A stretch of 64,000 nucleotides of DNA from Acidimicrobiaceae bacterium (GCA_030837965.1 JAUTXP010000003.1:33670-97669), one strand, 5' to 3'. Positions 16,837-27,247 are shown, counted from the first letter of the stretch. Numbers and translations: made by a program. Notes: generated by a model from the letters alone, not told the origin.

Positions 16837-17817
16837 GTGGAACCAACGAGGCTGCGGCCCCTCGAGATCGGCGAGATCCTCGACACCGCCATCAAGGTCT
16901 ACCGGGCCCGCTTCGCGACGTTGGTGAAGGTCGTGTTCGTGGTGGTCGCGCCCGTCCAGGCCTTCTCGGCCGTGGTGCGCATCTCGCTGCCCAGCGAGAG
17001 CATCGTGAACACCAACGAGTTGGGCCAGAACGACTTCGACGTGGCCGCGCTGATCGGGTCGATCGCCGCCGTCCTCCTCATCAGCATCCTGACGTGGGTG
17101 GCGGCCGAGCTGGCCACCGCGGCCGCCCTCAAGATCGTGAGCGACTCGTATCTCGGTGAAGAGCGCGACTGGCAAGAGTCGCTGCGCTTCGCCGCAGCAC
17201 GCCTCCGCTCACTGATCTGGCTGGCCCTGCTCTCGCTGCTGCTGCTCGGCGTCGGCCTGCTGCTGTGCGTCGTTCCGGGCGTCTATTTGTGGACCGCGTG
17301 GTCAGTGGCCATCCCTGTGCTGCTGCTCGAGAACCAGAAGGGCATGAGCGCGTTGCGCCGCTCGCGCGACCTGGTGCGAGGCCACTGGGGGCGCGTCTTC
17401 GTGTGCCTGATCGTCTCGTTCATCCTGGCCGGCGTGATCACCGGCGTGTTCCAAGGCGTGCTGGCCGGTGTGGTCTTCGGTGCCCACAATGAGGTGGTGA
17501 GCGCCATCGCATCGGCCATGGCCTCGATCGCGGCGTCGGCGTTGGTGACGCCGTTCACCGCCGCCGTCAGCATCGTCATCTACTTCGACCTGCGGGTGCG
17601 CAAAGAGGGGTTCGACATCGAGCTGTTGGCCCGCACCCTCGGGGTCGACCCGCCCGCGGGACTGGCCGCCGCGTCTGCGGACGCCTGGGCCCAAGACGAC
17701 ATTGGCGGGCCGGGCGGGCCGGGTGGGCCTGGTGCGCCCGGTGCGGCGGGATCGCCGGGCACCGAGCAGCCGCCGTTCTGGCCCCCGCCTCCGGGGTGGC
17801 GGCCCCAAGGTGGCTGA
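16837..17817 (+). CDS. Polytopic membrane protein (GDPD-type membrane domain-like)
   Basis: A 326-residue protein. It opens with LRPLEIGEILDTAIKVYRARF, the start typical of actinobacterial membrane proteins related to the glycerophosphodiesterase membrane domain. About six hydrophobic segments follow between residues 25 and 250, then a cytoplasmic-looking tail rich in Gly-Pro (GGPGGPGGPGAPG) and PPFWPPPPGW. No catalytic residues are visible. The GTG at 16837 begins this family signature. It is the first gene of a plus-strand operon with DUF4129, DUF4350, MoxR and DUF58 genes, whose joint role is probably in the cell envelope, though not known. Confidence 0.78.
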   Translation: MEPTRLRPLEIGEILDTAIKVYRARFATLVKVVFVVVAPVQAFSAVVRISLPSESIVNTNELGQNDFDVAALIGSIAAVLLISILTWVAAELATAAALKIVSDSYLGEERDWQESLRFAAARLRSLIWLALLSLLLLGVGLLLCVVPGVYLWTAWSVAIPVLLLENQKGMSALRRSRDLVRGHWGRVFVCLIVSFILAGVITGVFQGVLAGVVFGAHNEVVSAIASAMASIAASALVTPFTAAVSIVIYFDLRVRKEGFDIELLARTLGVDPPAGLAAASADAWAQDDIGGPGGPGGPGAPGAAGSPGTEQPPFWPPPPGWRPQGG

Positions 17818-18718
17818 CGCGCGCGTCCTGGCCGGAGCCCTCACAGTCGCTGCGCTCCTCGCCTTCGGCACGACACCCGCCCAGGCCGAGACCGCGGCCG
17901 AAGTCCGCACCTTGGCCCGTCGGGCCCACACCGACCCGGCCGCCCGCGAACGGCTTCGGGCCGTGCACGACGTGGACGGCACTCCGGCCGACTTCGACAC
18001 CGCCTTGGGCCAGGCCAGTGGCGCCGACCTCGACCACCGGCTCGACGTCATCGAGTCGAGTGCGGGCGCGCAGGACCCCGGCAACGCGGCCACCGCGTTG
18101 GCCGGACGGGGCCCGCAGCAGGCCGCCAGTCGCATCCTTCACGGCCGCCGCTTCCGCCCGGCCACCCCGCCCCGGCCCTTGAGGGGCGCTATCCATCGGC
18201 TCGGCCAATGGCTGGAGCCTGTCATCGCACCCCTCGGCCGGTGGCTGGCCCCGGTCGGGCGCGTCTTGCGCGGGGTCTTTCGCAACGCGGTGGCCACGGG
18301 GATGCTCGGCGCGGCGGTGGTGGGCTTGGCCGCGGTGGTGGCTGTCGCCGCCGTCAACCGCCGCAGCAGGCTCGACGTCAACCGCGTAGACGACGGAGAG
18401 GGCGGCATCGGCAGCCGCCGAGCCGACCCCAAAGAGCTCGAGCGCCAGGCCGACGCAGCCGAGGCCGCGGGCCGCTACGACCGGGCCTTCCGCCTCCGCT
18501 TCCAAGCGGGCGTCATCCGACTCGACCGGGCCGGCCTCATTGCCGACCGGCCTTCGGCCACTACCGGCCAACTGGTGAAGACGGTGCGCTCGGCCGCATT
18601 CCCCGACCTGGCCCGCACGTTCGACGAGATCGCCTACGGGGGCCGGCCGTCGGGTCCCGAGGACGTGGCCCGGGCCAAGCAGACGTGGCCTCGCGTGCTC
18701 GAAGAGGCCCGTCGGTGA
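17810..18718 (+). CDS. DUF4129 domain-containing membrane protein
   Basis: A 302-residue protein with an N-terminal signal-like segment ending in AQA (about residue 25), an extracytoplasmic stretch, one strong membrane helix near 165-185 (MLGAAVVGLAAVVAVAAVN), and a C-terminal DUF4129 domain with ELERQADAAEAAGRYDRAFRLRFQAGVIRLD and GQLVKTVR. The GTG at 17810 overlaps the upstream stop by eight bases. DUF4129 proteins accompany MoxR-DUF58 pairs across Actinobacteria; the function is unknown. Confidence 0.82.
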   Translation: MADARVLAGALTVAALLAFGTTPAQAETAAEVRTLARRAHTDPAARERLRAVHDVDGTPADFDTALGQASGADLDHRLDVIESSAGAQDPGNAATALAGRGPQQAASRILHGRRFRPATPPRPLRGAIHRLGQWLEPVIAPLGRWLAPVGRVLRGVFRNAVATGMLGAAVVGLAAVVAVAAVNRRSRLDVNRVDDGEGGIGSRRADPKELERQADAAEAAGRYDRAFRLRFQAGVIRLDRAGLIADRPSATTGQLVKTVRSAAFPDLARTFDEIAYGGRPSGPEDVARAKQTWPRVLEEARR

Positions 18719-19871
18719 ACGGGCCCGCGTCGCCGCCCGCATCGACGTTCGACGCGTTCAAGCGACTCCCCCTCGTGGGCCGTGTGCTGCTCGCAGGACT
18801 GGCCCTGCTGGTCGCCTTCGAGATGGCCGCCTCGTTGGTCGCCCCCCTCGGCGGCGGCGATGGCGGACGCGAGCGGTCCCAGTCGTCCGCCTACTCCACA
18901 GCCGCCCGCGGGCTGGCCGGCTACGCCGAGCTGTTGGCCGAGTCGGGCCATGAAGTCACCCGGGCCCGTCAGGGCTTGGGCGACCTTCTGTCGAGCCTTC
19001 CCGATCAAGCCACGGCCATTGTGGCCGGGTCGGTCCTCACCAACGACGAGGCCGATGGGGCCAAGGCCTTTCTCGAACGAGGTGGCCGCGTGCTGCTGGC
19101 CGGCCAACAATCAGGCCCGGCCCTGCGTCGCATCCTCGACGGGCCGGTGCGGTGGACGCCCGAGTCGATCGGCCCGGTCTCGCCGTTGGTGCCGGTGGCC
19201 GAGACGGCGGGCGTGCGCGACGTCGTCGCCCATGGCCAAGGATCGTGGCCGGAGACCGGTCCGGCCTTGCCCGTTCTGGGCGAGCGGGGACAGGCCCTGG
19301 CCGCGGTGGCCGACGTGGGCGCCGGTCGGCTCGTCCTGCTGGCCGACCCCACGCCTCTGGAGAACGCCAACTTGGCCACGGCCGACAACGCCGCCTTTGG
19401 ACTGGCCGCGGCCGGACCTGCCGAGCGGCCCATCGCCTTCGCGGAGGCGGCCCACATGGGAGGCACGGCCCAGGGCTGGCGGGCCGTCCCCAGCCAGTGG
19501 AAGTGGGCCATCGTGGCCGGCGCGCTGGCCACCGCCTTGGCCATGTGGTCCGCGGGCCGGCGCTTCGGGCCGCCCCAGGACGACCATCGCACGTTGCCCC
19601 CGCCCCGTCGGGCCTACGTCGATGCCGTGGCCGCGACCCTGGCCAGGACCAAGCAGCCCGACGCCTCGCTGGCACCATTGCGGGAGGCGGCTCGCCAGAG
19701 GCTGCTCCAACGGGCCGGGCTTGGGCCGCAGGCGGACAAGGAGCAGGTGCGCAGGGCGGCGGCCGACTTGGGCCTGCCCCCCGACGAGATCGACGCCCTC
19801 TTCGGAGCGGTGACTGGTGACGACAAGGCCATGGCCGTGGGACGGGCCATGGCCCGACTGGGAGGATCGAG

Positions 19872-19878
<7 letters not shown>
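18715..19878 (+). CDS. DUF4350 domain-containing protein
   Basis: A 387-residue protein with a membrane helix near residues 20-45 and another near 255-275, flanking an extracellular DUF4350 domain (SAYSTAARGLAGYAELLAESGHEV, ATAIVAGSVLTNDEADGAKAFLERGGRVLLAG). The C-terminal cytoplasmic part has the helical PRRAYVDAVAATLARTKQPD region. The GTG at 18715 overlaps the DUF4129 stop as GTGA. DUF4350 resembles the GATase-like domains of gliding/ABC-associated proteins and lacks obvious catalytic residues. It is co-translated with MoxR downstream. Confidence 0.83.
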
Positions 19879-20830
<952 letters not shown>

Positions 20831-20834
<4 letters not shown>

Positions 20835-22084
20835 GCCCGACGCCGCGCGCCGCCCTCGGCTTCGTGGTCTTGGCGGGCTTGGCCCTGTTGCTTCCCATCA
20901 GCCTTGTGCTGCTGGCCGCGCTGGCCTGGGCCACGGCGATGGTGGTTGACGCGTGGTCGGTGCGGGCCCGGCTCGACGTGGAGCGCACCGTTCCAAGCAT
21001 CCTGTCGCGTGGCGTGGCCGCCCCTTTGCTGGTGGCCGTCGACCCGTCGGGACCTGGCCATGGCCAGGTGCGTCAGCCCACTCCGCCCGACCTCGACGTC
21101 GAGCCGCCCGTCGGCGGGCCGATGTTGGATGCCTCGATCACCGCCACCCGACGAGGCCGCCACACCCTTCCCGGCCCCGCCCTGCGCCGGGTCGGTCCGC
21201 TGGGCCTGGGCCGGTGGGACCGAAGCGATGTGACCGCGGCGGCCGAGGTCACCGTCTACCCCGACCTTCACACGGCCCGGCGACTGGCCGCGGCTGTTCG
21301 CCACGGCAAGCTGGCCGACGCGGGCCTGCGCATGCGCGGCCCGTTGGGCCTGGGCACCGAGTTCGAGTCCATCCGCGACTACCAGCCCGACGACGACATC
21401 CGCCAGGTCAACTGGCGGGCCACGGCCCGCATGCAGCGCCCGATGAGCAACATCTATCGAGTCGAGCAGGACAGGGACGTGGTCTGCGTGGTCGACACGG
21501 GCAGGCTCATGGCCGCGCCCCTGGGTTCGGACAGGACCAGGCTCGACGCCGCCCTCGACGCGGTGGCGGCGGTGGCCATGGTGGCCGACGTGGTCGGCGA
21601 CCGCGTCGGCGTGCTGGCCTTCGACCGCGAGGTCCGTCGCCACGTTCGCCCCAGACGGCACGGCAGCGACCGGGTGGTGGCCGCGGTGTTCGACTTGGAG
21701 CCCAACGACGTGGAGTCCGACTACGAGTTGGCCTTCCGCACAGTGGGCGGCTCCAAGCGTTCGCTCGTGCTGGTCCTCACCGACCTGCTTGAAGAGTCGG
21801 CGGCCAAGCCGCTGGTGGCCGCGGCACCGGTGTTGAGTCGTCGCCACGCGGTGGTGGTGGCGGGCTCGATCGACCCAGACCTCGACGCGCTGTTGTCGAC
21901 CCCGCCTGCCTTGCCCATTGACGCCTACTCGGCCGCGGTGGCGGTCGACGTGCTGGAGGCCCGGCATCGGGCCGCGGCCCGGCTGGAGGCGACCGGCGTG
22001 TCGGTGCTCGAGGCCGCGCCCGGCGCCCTTCCCGCCGCGTGCGTCAGCGCGTATCTGCGGTTGAAGGCGCGGGCCCGCCTCTGA
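20831..22084 (+). CDS. DUF58 domain-containing protein
   Basis: A 417-residue protein with two N-terminal membrane helices (about 8-40), a beta-rich extracytoplasmic region, and the DUF58 signature FESIRDYQPDDDIRQVNW near residue 180, followed by a VWA-like fold (VVCVVDTGRLM, LVLVLTDLLEE). The start is TTG at 20831, chosen because it overlaps the MoxR stop as TTGA. DUF58 proteins are the usual partners of MoxR ATPases. The 3' end overlaps the convergent SpoIIM gene by 41 bp, an uncommon tail-to-tail overlap. Confidence 0.9.
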
Positions 22085-23015
22085 GCACGACCAGCGTCCA
22101 GTAGAGGGCGCCGAGGGCCAGGCCCACGGCAAGGGCGGGGCCGAGCCCCAGCCCCTGCGGCGTTACGAACCCCTCCACCAGTCCCGCCAGCACCAGCCAG
22201 GGCGCGGTGCCCAGGGCCAGTTCGGCCGCGGCCTTGGCCTCGTGCTGGAGCGCGGTCGAGCGTCTTCGGTGACCGGGGCTCACCGCGGCCCACCCCATGC
22301 GCAGGCCGGCCACGCCCGCCACGAGGATGCACGACAGCTCCAACACGCCGTGCGGGGTGACCAGCTCAGCGAAGGACCGGCCGTTGCCCGCGCTGAACGC
22401 CAGCCCGAGCAGCGTGCCGAAGAGCACGCCGTTGAACACGAGCACGTAGCCGGTCAACAGGCCGAGGGTGATCCCGCCCGCGAAGGCGAAGACCGCGACC
22501 TTGATGTTGTTGGTGAAGATGCTCGACGCCATGGCGCTCGACTGGCCGGGCGTGAGGCCGAGGTTGGTGCCGCGGGTGCGGGGCTCGGTGACGGAGCGGT
22601 ACTGGGCGGGGACGAATCGACTGGCCGCGCCAGGGTCGCGCACGCCCCAGATGCCGCCCAGCAGCGCAGGGCCGAACAGCATGGCCGCGGCCAACGCGAG
22701 CACGGCCGGCCGCTCTCTGATGCGCCGCCAATAGGTGCGGCCGAAGAAGACGCGCAGCGAGTCGCGTCTGGCATCGGCGTCGTAGACGACGTGCCGAGCG
22801 CGGGCCACCAGTTGTTCGAGCCTGGCCACGGCCAGCTCGCCGGGGAAGCGTCTTCGGGCCGCGGCCAGGTCGGCCGCCGCGCTGCGATACAGCGCGCCCA
22901 AGCGGCGCACGCGCTCGGGGCCGAGGCGCTCGGGTCGCCCGCCCGCCTCGTCCACCAGGCCTTGCAACTCGGTCCACGAGGGCTCGCGCTCGCGGACGAA
23001 CTGGTCTAGGTTCAC
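22044..23015 (-). CDS. Stage II sporulation protein M family membrane protein
   Basis: A 323-residue SpoIIM/DUF95-type protein. The N-terminal soluble part (LDQFVREREPSWTELQGLVDEAGG) is followed by about five membrane helices from residue 100 on, with the family segment SSIFTNNIKVAVFAFAGGITLGL and the PHGVLELSCILVAG motif. It lies with RDD, MoxR and DUF58 genes, as in many non-sporulating actinobacteria, so sporulation need not be involved. The GTG at 23015 gives the standard N-terminus. It is divergent from the RDD gene with almost no intergenic space. Confidence 0.87.
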   Translation of the reverse strand: MNLDQFVREREPSWTELQGLVDEAGGRPERLGPERVRRLGALYRSAAADLAAARRRFPGELAVARLEQLVARARHVVYDADARRDSLRVFFGRTYWRRIRERPAVLALAAAMLFGPALLGGIWGVRDPGAASRFVPAQYRSVTEPRTRGTNLGLTPGQSSAMASSIFTNNIKVAVFAFAGGITLGLLTGYVLVFNGVLFGTLLGLAFSAGNGRSFAELVTPHGVLELSCILVAGVAGLRMGWAAVSPGHRRRSTALQHEAKAAAELALGTAPWLVLAGLVEGFVTPQGLGLGPALAVGLALGALYWTLVVLRGGPAPSTADTR

Positions 23016-23039
23016 CGCACCATGCTGTACGAGGATCGC

Positions 23040-23795
23040 ATGGCTGTCGCCACTCCCGAGGGCGTAACCCTCGAATTCACGTTGGCCGGGGTGGGCTCGC
23101 GCTTCTTCGCCGGGCTGCTGGACGCGCTGATCCAGGGCGTGCTGGTGCTCGGCATGTGGCTGTTGACATGGGCAGGCACCAACGCGGTCGGCGCATGGGC
23201 CATCGCCGTCGGCGTGGTCGGCAGCTTCGTCGTCGTGTTCGGCTACGACATCGCCTTCGAGACGTTGGCGTCGGGCCGCACGTTGGGCAAACGGTGGACC
23301 GGGCTGCGCGTGGTCAAGGTCGGCGGCGCGCCGGTCACGTTCACGACCAGCGCGGTGCGCAACCTGCTGCGACTGGTCGACATCCTTCCCACCGCTTATC
23401 TCGTCGGCATCGCGGCCATCCTGGCCACGCCCCACAACCAGCGCCTGGGGGACTTGGCCGCGGGCACCATCGTGGTGCGCGAGCGCACGCAGCCCGTTGC
23501 CCCGGCGACGTCGTCGGCCGCGGGGGGTGGAAGGTCGTCGTGGACGGGATGGTCGGACGCGGCGGTGCACGCGGACCTCAGCGCGTGGGACGTCTCCGCC
23601 GTCACCGCCGAGGAGGTGGCCGCGGTGCGCGAGTTCCTCGCTCGTCGGGAGTCGCTCACCGGCGAGGCCCGCACCCGGCTGGCCCGGTCCTTGGCGGGCA
23701 GGCTGCGTCCGAAGGTCGCGTTGCCCGACGAGCGCATCGGGCCGGAGAAGTTCCTCGAGCGCCTGGTGGCGGCCAAGGCCGGTCGCGCCCAGTGA
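23040..23795 (+). CDS. RDD family membrane protein
   Basis: A 251-residue membrane protein. The RDD domain has GVGSRFFAGLLDALIQG, with the first Arg and Asp, then ASGRTLGKRWTGLRVVKVGG and NLLRLVDILPTAYLVG. A soluble C-terminal extension of about 100 residues is charged (VTAEEVAAVREFLARRESL). The ATG at 23040 has a GAGG five bases upstream and is preferred over an upstream ATG at 23022 with weak signal. RDD proteins are thought to be transporters or stress-linked membrane proteins; here it sits divergent from SpoIIM, a pairing common in this cluster. Confidence 0.85.
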   Translation: MAVATPEGVTLEFTLAGVGSRFFAGLLDALIQGVLVLGMWLLTWAGTNAVGAWAIAVGVVGSFVVVFGYDIAFETLASGRTLGKRWTGLRVVKVGGAPVTFTTSAVRNLLRLVDILPTAYLVGIAAILATPHNQRLGDLAAGTIVVRERTQPVAPATSSAAGGGRSSWTGWSDAAVHADLSAWDVSAVTAEEVAAVREFLARRESLTGEARTRLARSLAGRLRPKVALPDERIGPEKFLERLVAAKAGRAQ

Positions 23796-23863
23796 GTGGC
23801 GCCGCTGACCGGCGCCACGCTCGGCACCAGGGGAGACGGTGGGGCGGTTACGCTCCCGTCTCG

Positions 23864-24244
23864 ATGGTTGGACTGTGGCGGGCCAACCGAGTCGTCGACC
23901 TTGGGGACCTGCGCGTGGCAGGCGGGCTCATGCTCGCGGTTGCAGCCGTGCGCCCCTTCGTCGGCAACCCGGGGGTCCCCTGCCCGTTGCGCAGCCTCAC
24001 CGGCATCCCGTGCCCGCTGTGCGGGATGACCACGAGCGTCACCGACGCCGTGCACCTCCACGTTGGCTCTGCTCTGGCCGCCAACCCCATGGGGCTGGTC
24101 GCCGCGGTGGCCGCCGTCGTGCTGGTGGTGCTCGGTCGGCGGATCGAGCGACTGGTCGTGCCCGCACTCGTCGTGCCCGTGGCGATGAGCGTCGGACTGG
24201 CCGGGATGTGGCTGTTCGAGTTGCACCGCTTCAAGTTCCTGTAG
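23864..24244 (+). CDS. DUF2752 domain-containing membrane protein
   Basis: A 126-residue protein with about three membrane helices. The DUF2752 signature is CPLRSLTGIPCPLCGMTTS, with C40, C50 and C53 placed as in the family; the usual final arginine is replaced. The function is unknown. The start at 23864 is the first ATG before the VVDLG stretch and after the preceding gene. It may share a transcript with the RDD genes on both sides. Confidence 0.83.
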   Translation: MVGLWRANRVVDLGDLRVAGGLMLAVAAVRPFVGNPGVPCPLRSLTGIPCPLCGMTTSVTDAVHLHVGSALAANPMGLVAAVAAVVLVVLGRRIERLVVPALVVPVAMSVGLAGMWLFELHRFKFL

Positions 24245-24269
24245 GCCCCGACAACGAATGGAGCTATCC

Positions 24270-24725
24270 ATGTCAGAGTTCACTCCCCCCGCGCAGCCGA
24301 TTGGCGGCGGGGGCGCGTCCGGCCCCAGGGCCGACTTCGGCGTCCGCTTCGTGGCCTACCTCATCGACGTGGTCATCTTGGCCGTCGTCCAGTTCATCCT
24401 GGCCGCCATCCTCGGCGTGGCGGGACGGGGGCTCGGCCTACTCGTGACGCTGGGTTATCTCACGTACTTCGAGGGCAGTCCGTCGGGTCAGACGCCGGGC
24501 AAGAAGGCCATGAACATCAGGGTGATCGACTTCCAGACCGGCGGCGAGCTCGGCTACGGCAAGGCCCTCATCCGCCAGATCATGCGCTTCGTGTCCGGCA
24601 TCGTCTGCCTGCTCGGCTACCTCTGGATGCTGTGGGACAAGGAGAAGCAGACGTGGCACGACAAGGTCGCCGCGTCGGTCGTCGTCCCCACGTCGGCCTA
24701 CCCCGTCGCCGCCTGGCCCGGCTGA
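24270..24725 (+). CDS. RDD family protein (short)
   Basis: A 151-residue RDD protein with three hydrophobic segments. Key motifs are FGVRFVAYLIDVVILAVVQF with Arg and Asp near residue 35, SGQTPGKKAMNIRVID, and WHDKVAASVVV at the end. The ATG at 24270 has a GGAG six bases upstream and is preferred to an in-frame ATG at 24258, which lies over that site. A 31-bp palindrome starts 33 bp after the stop. Confidence 0.88.
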   Translation: MSEFTPPAQPIGGGGASGPRADFGVRFVAYLIDVVILAVVQFILAAILGVAGRGLGLLVTLGYLTYFEGSPSGQTPGKKAMNIRVIDFQTGGELGYGKALIRQIMRFVSGIVCLLGYLWMLWDKEKQTWHDKVAASVVVPTSAYPVAAWPG

Positions 24726-24757
24726 CCCAGCCCGGCTGACCCGGCCCGGCCCCCGCG

Positions 24758-24788
24758 CTTTTCCACAGCACCTGCTGCTGTGGAAAAG
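24758..24788. repeat. 31-bp palindrome, copy 1 of 5
   Basis: Perfect 13-bp arms (CTTTTCCACAGCA and its complement) around a CCTGC spacer. It lies between the convergent RDD and coxL stops, 33 bp and 18 bp away. A bidirectional transcription stop is likely. Each arm holds a TTTTCCACA nonamer that fits the relaxed DnaA-box consensus. Confidence 0.93.
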
Positions 24789-24805
24789 TCGCGGAGGGGG
24801 CGGCG

Positions 24806-27100
24806 TCAGTCGTCGGCGGGTCGGTTGATGGCCCGCCAGACCCGCTCCGGCGTGGCGGGCATGTCGACGTGGCGCACGCCGAACGGCGCCAGGGCGTCGC
24901 AGACCGCGCTCTGCACGGCGGGCGTGGAGCCGATGGTCCCCGACTCGCCAATGCCCTTGGCCCCCAGTTCGTTCAAGGGGGTCGGCGTCTCCATGTGCAC
25001 GATCTCGAAGCTGGGCAGCTCGGCCGCGGAGATGAAGGCATAGTCGGCCAGGTTGGACGTGACCGGGTTGCCGTCCTCGTCGTAGCGCACCTCTTCGAGC
25101 AGGGCCTGGGCCGCGCCCTGGGCCAGACCGCCGTGGACCTGGCCCTCGGCCAGCAGCGGGTTGATGAGCGTGCCCGCGTCGTCGCACGCAACCATGCGGG
25201 TCAACTCGACCTTGCCCGTCTCCGGGTCGACCTCGACCACGGCCACGTGGGCGCCGAACGGGAACGTCGGCCCTTCGGCAGTGAACTGCACCTCGGTGCC
25301 CAGCGGACCAAAGTCGGGCGTGGCCGCGGCCGCGGTGGCCACCTCGGCCCATGTCTTGGCGATGGCAGGCGTGCCCGCCACATGGAACCGGCCCTCGGCC
25401 GGGTCCAGCACCACGTCGGCCACATCCGCTTCGAGCAGGTCGCCCGCCAACTGCCTGGCCTTGTCCACCAACTGGGTGGCGGCCTGGGCCACCGCGACCC
25501 CGCCCTGCTGCATCGACCGTGACCCGGACGTGCCCTCGCCATACGGGATGAGGTCGGTGTCGGACTGGACGAACTCGATGTCGTCCATGGGGATGCCCAG
25601 GCGGTCGCTGACCAGCATGGCGTAGGACGTGGCGTGGCCCTGCCCGTGTGACGACGTGCCCGCCCGCACCAAGGCCTTGCCGTCGGGCTTGACCTCCACC
25701 GCGCCGAACTCGGTGCCGCCGCCCACAGCCGTGATCTCCACGTAGGTCGACACGCCGATGCCCATCAGGGTGGCGGTGATGCCGGCGTTGTCGGCTTGGC
25801 CTTGGGCTCGGCGGCGAGCTTGCTCGGCCCGCAGTCCGGCGTAGTCGGCCGCTTCGAGCACACGGTCGAGGGCGCCCGCATAGTCGCCGCTGTCGTAGGT
25901 GGTGAGCGTGGGCGTGGTGAACGGGAAGGCGGCCCGGTCGATGAGATTGGCCCGGCGCACGTCGGCCGGGTCCATGCCGATCTCGGCCGCGAACAGGTCG
26001 ACCGCCCGCTCGACCGCAGCCGTCGCCTCGGGCCTGCCCGCGCCGCGGTAGGCGACCGTAGGCGTGGTGTTGGTGACCACGCTGCGACTGGTGAACTCGG
26101 CCTTCGGAATGTCGTACACGCCCGTGAGCATGGTGCGGGTCATGAAGGGCAGGACGGCTCCGAGGCGCGGATAGGCGCCCGCGTCCTGCAAGACGGTGAG
26201 GCGGTAGGCCAGCACCTTGCCGTCACGCGTGCCGCCGATCTCGATGTGCTGCACCTGGCCTCGCCCGTGGCCCATGGCCACCATGGACTCCGACCTGGTG
26301 TCCTGCCACTTCACCGGCCTGCCCGCCTGCTGCGCGATCCAGCAGCACAGCACGTCGTCGGGGTACGAGTGGATCTTGGCGCCAAAACCGCCGCCGACGT
26401 CGGGGGCGATGAAGCGGACCTGGGCCGGGTCGATGCCCAGTCCCCTCGCGACCTCGTCCCGCCACGTGTGCGGATGCTGGCTGCTGCCCCAATAGGTGAG
26501 CCGGCCGTCCGACTCCCACCGGGCCGCGCCGCCTCGGACCTCGAGGGGCGCGGGCGCGACGCGCTGGTTGTTGATCCGCCTGCGCACGACGACGTCGCAG
26601 CCGTCGAACAGGTCCTCGCTCAACGGGAAGGCAAGTTCGAGCGCGGCGTTGGTGCCCGCTTCCTCGTGCAGGAGCGTCTCGGTCTCGAGTGCCGACTCGG
26701 GGTCCATGACGGGAGGCAACGGGTCGTAGTCGACCAAGACCAGCTCGGCCGCGTCGGGGCCCTGGTAGCGCTCCTCGGTCACGATGGCCACGACGGGCTC
26801 GCCCACGAAGCGCACTTTGTCCTTGGCCAACATGGGCTGGGGCATGGACTGGTTGAGGATGGGGACCTCGGGCTGGATCGGTGGCAGCGGGAGGTCGGCC
26901 GCGGTAAAGACGGCCACGACCCCGGGCGCCTGTCTGGCCTCGTCCACGTCGATGGACGTGATGCGGGCGTGGGCCATGGTGGAGCGCACGAAGGACAGGT
27001 GGACGGCGCCGTCGAGGACCAGGTCGTCGACGTAGGTGGCGCCCTTGGTGAGGAAGAGGGGGTCCTCCTTCCGCACCACGCGGTTGCCGAGGATGCTCAC
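24806..27100 (-). CDS. Molybdenum hydroxylase large subunit, CoxL form II-like
   Basis: A 764-residue xanthine dehydrogenase/CoxL-family large subunit that binds the Mo-cytosine-dinucleotide cofactor. Domain a/b hammerhead starts at RVVRKEDPLFLTKGATYVDDL; PDVGGGFGAKIHSYPDDVL is a Mo-pterin motif. The active-site loop near residue 350 reads AYRGAGR, the form II sequence, not the AYxCSFR of form I CO dehydrogenase. The catalytic glutamate lies in GAKGIGESG near 716. So CO oxidation is not supported by the sequence; a purine, aldehyde or heterocycle substrate is as likely. CoxS and CoxM partners are 8 kb away. An inverted repeat lies 38 bp upstream of the ATG. Confidence 0.9.
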   Translation of the reverse strand: MSILGNRVVRKEDPLFLTKGATYVDDLVLDGAVHLSFVRSTMAHARITSIDVDEARQAPGVVAVFTAADLPLPPIQPEVPILNQSMPQPMLAKDKVRFVGEPVVAIVTEERYQGPDAAELVLVDYDPLPPVMDPESALETETLLHEEAGTNAALELAFPLSEDLFDGCDVVVRRRINNQRVAPAPLEVRGGAARWESDGRLTYWGSSQHPHTWRDEVARGLGIDPAQVRFIAPDVGGGFGAKIHSYPDDVLCCWIAQQAGRPVKWQDTRSESMVAMGHGRGQVQHIEIGGTRDGKVLAYRLTVLQDAGAYPRLGAVLPFMTRTMLTGVYDIPKAEFTSRSVVTNTTPTVAYRGAGRPEATAAVERAVDLFAAEIGMDPADVRRANLIDRAAFPFTTPTLTTYDSGDYAGALDRVLEAADYAGLRAEQARRRAQGQADNAGITATLMGIGVSTYVEITAVGGGTEFGAVEVKPDGKALVRAGTSSHGQGHATSYAMLVSDRLGIPMDDIEFVQSDTDLIPYGEGTSGSRSMQQGGVAVAQAATQLVDKARQLAGDLLEADVADVVLDPAEGRFHVAGTPAIAKTWAEVATAAAATPDFGPLGTEVQFTAEGPTFPFGAHVAVVEVDPETGKVELTRMVACDDAGTLINPLLAEGQVHGGLAQGAAQALLEEVRYDEDGNPVTSNLADYAFISAAELPSFEIVHMETPTPLNELGAKGIGESGTIGSTPAVQSAVCDALAPFGVRHVDMPATPERVWRAINRPADD

Positions 27101-27137
27101 ACCGCCGGACCGTACTCGCGCCGACTGGCGCCACGGC

Positions 27138-27186
27138 TTCTTGGCACCGAAGGCACGCCTGCGAACCGAAGTAATGGTGCCAAGAA
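27138..27186. promoter_or_regulatory. Inverted repeat upstream of the coxL-like gene
   Basis: Arms TTCTTGGCACC (27138-27148) and its exact complement (27176-27186) are separated by 27 bases. The site lies between the ftsB stop and the coxL start. It could end the eno-ftsB transcript or be an operator for coxL. Ten of eleven arm bases match the arm at 39326-39336. Confidence 0.55.
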
Positions 27187-27247
27187 AGGAGGCTCGCCAC
27201 TCGCCCGAAGCCCAAGCGCCCGAGCGCTGGCGCGGGCGCCAGTCCGG

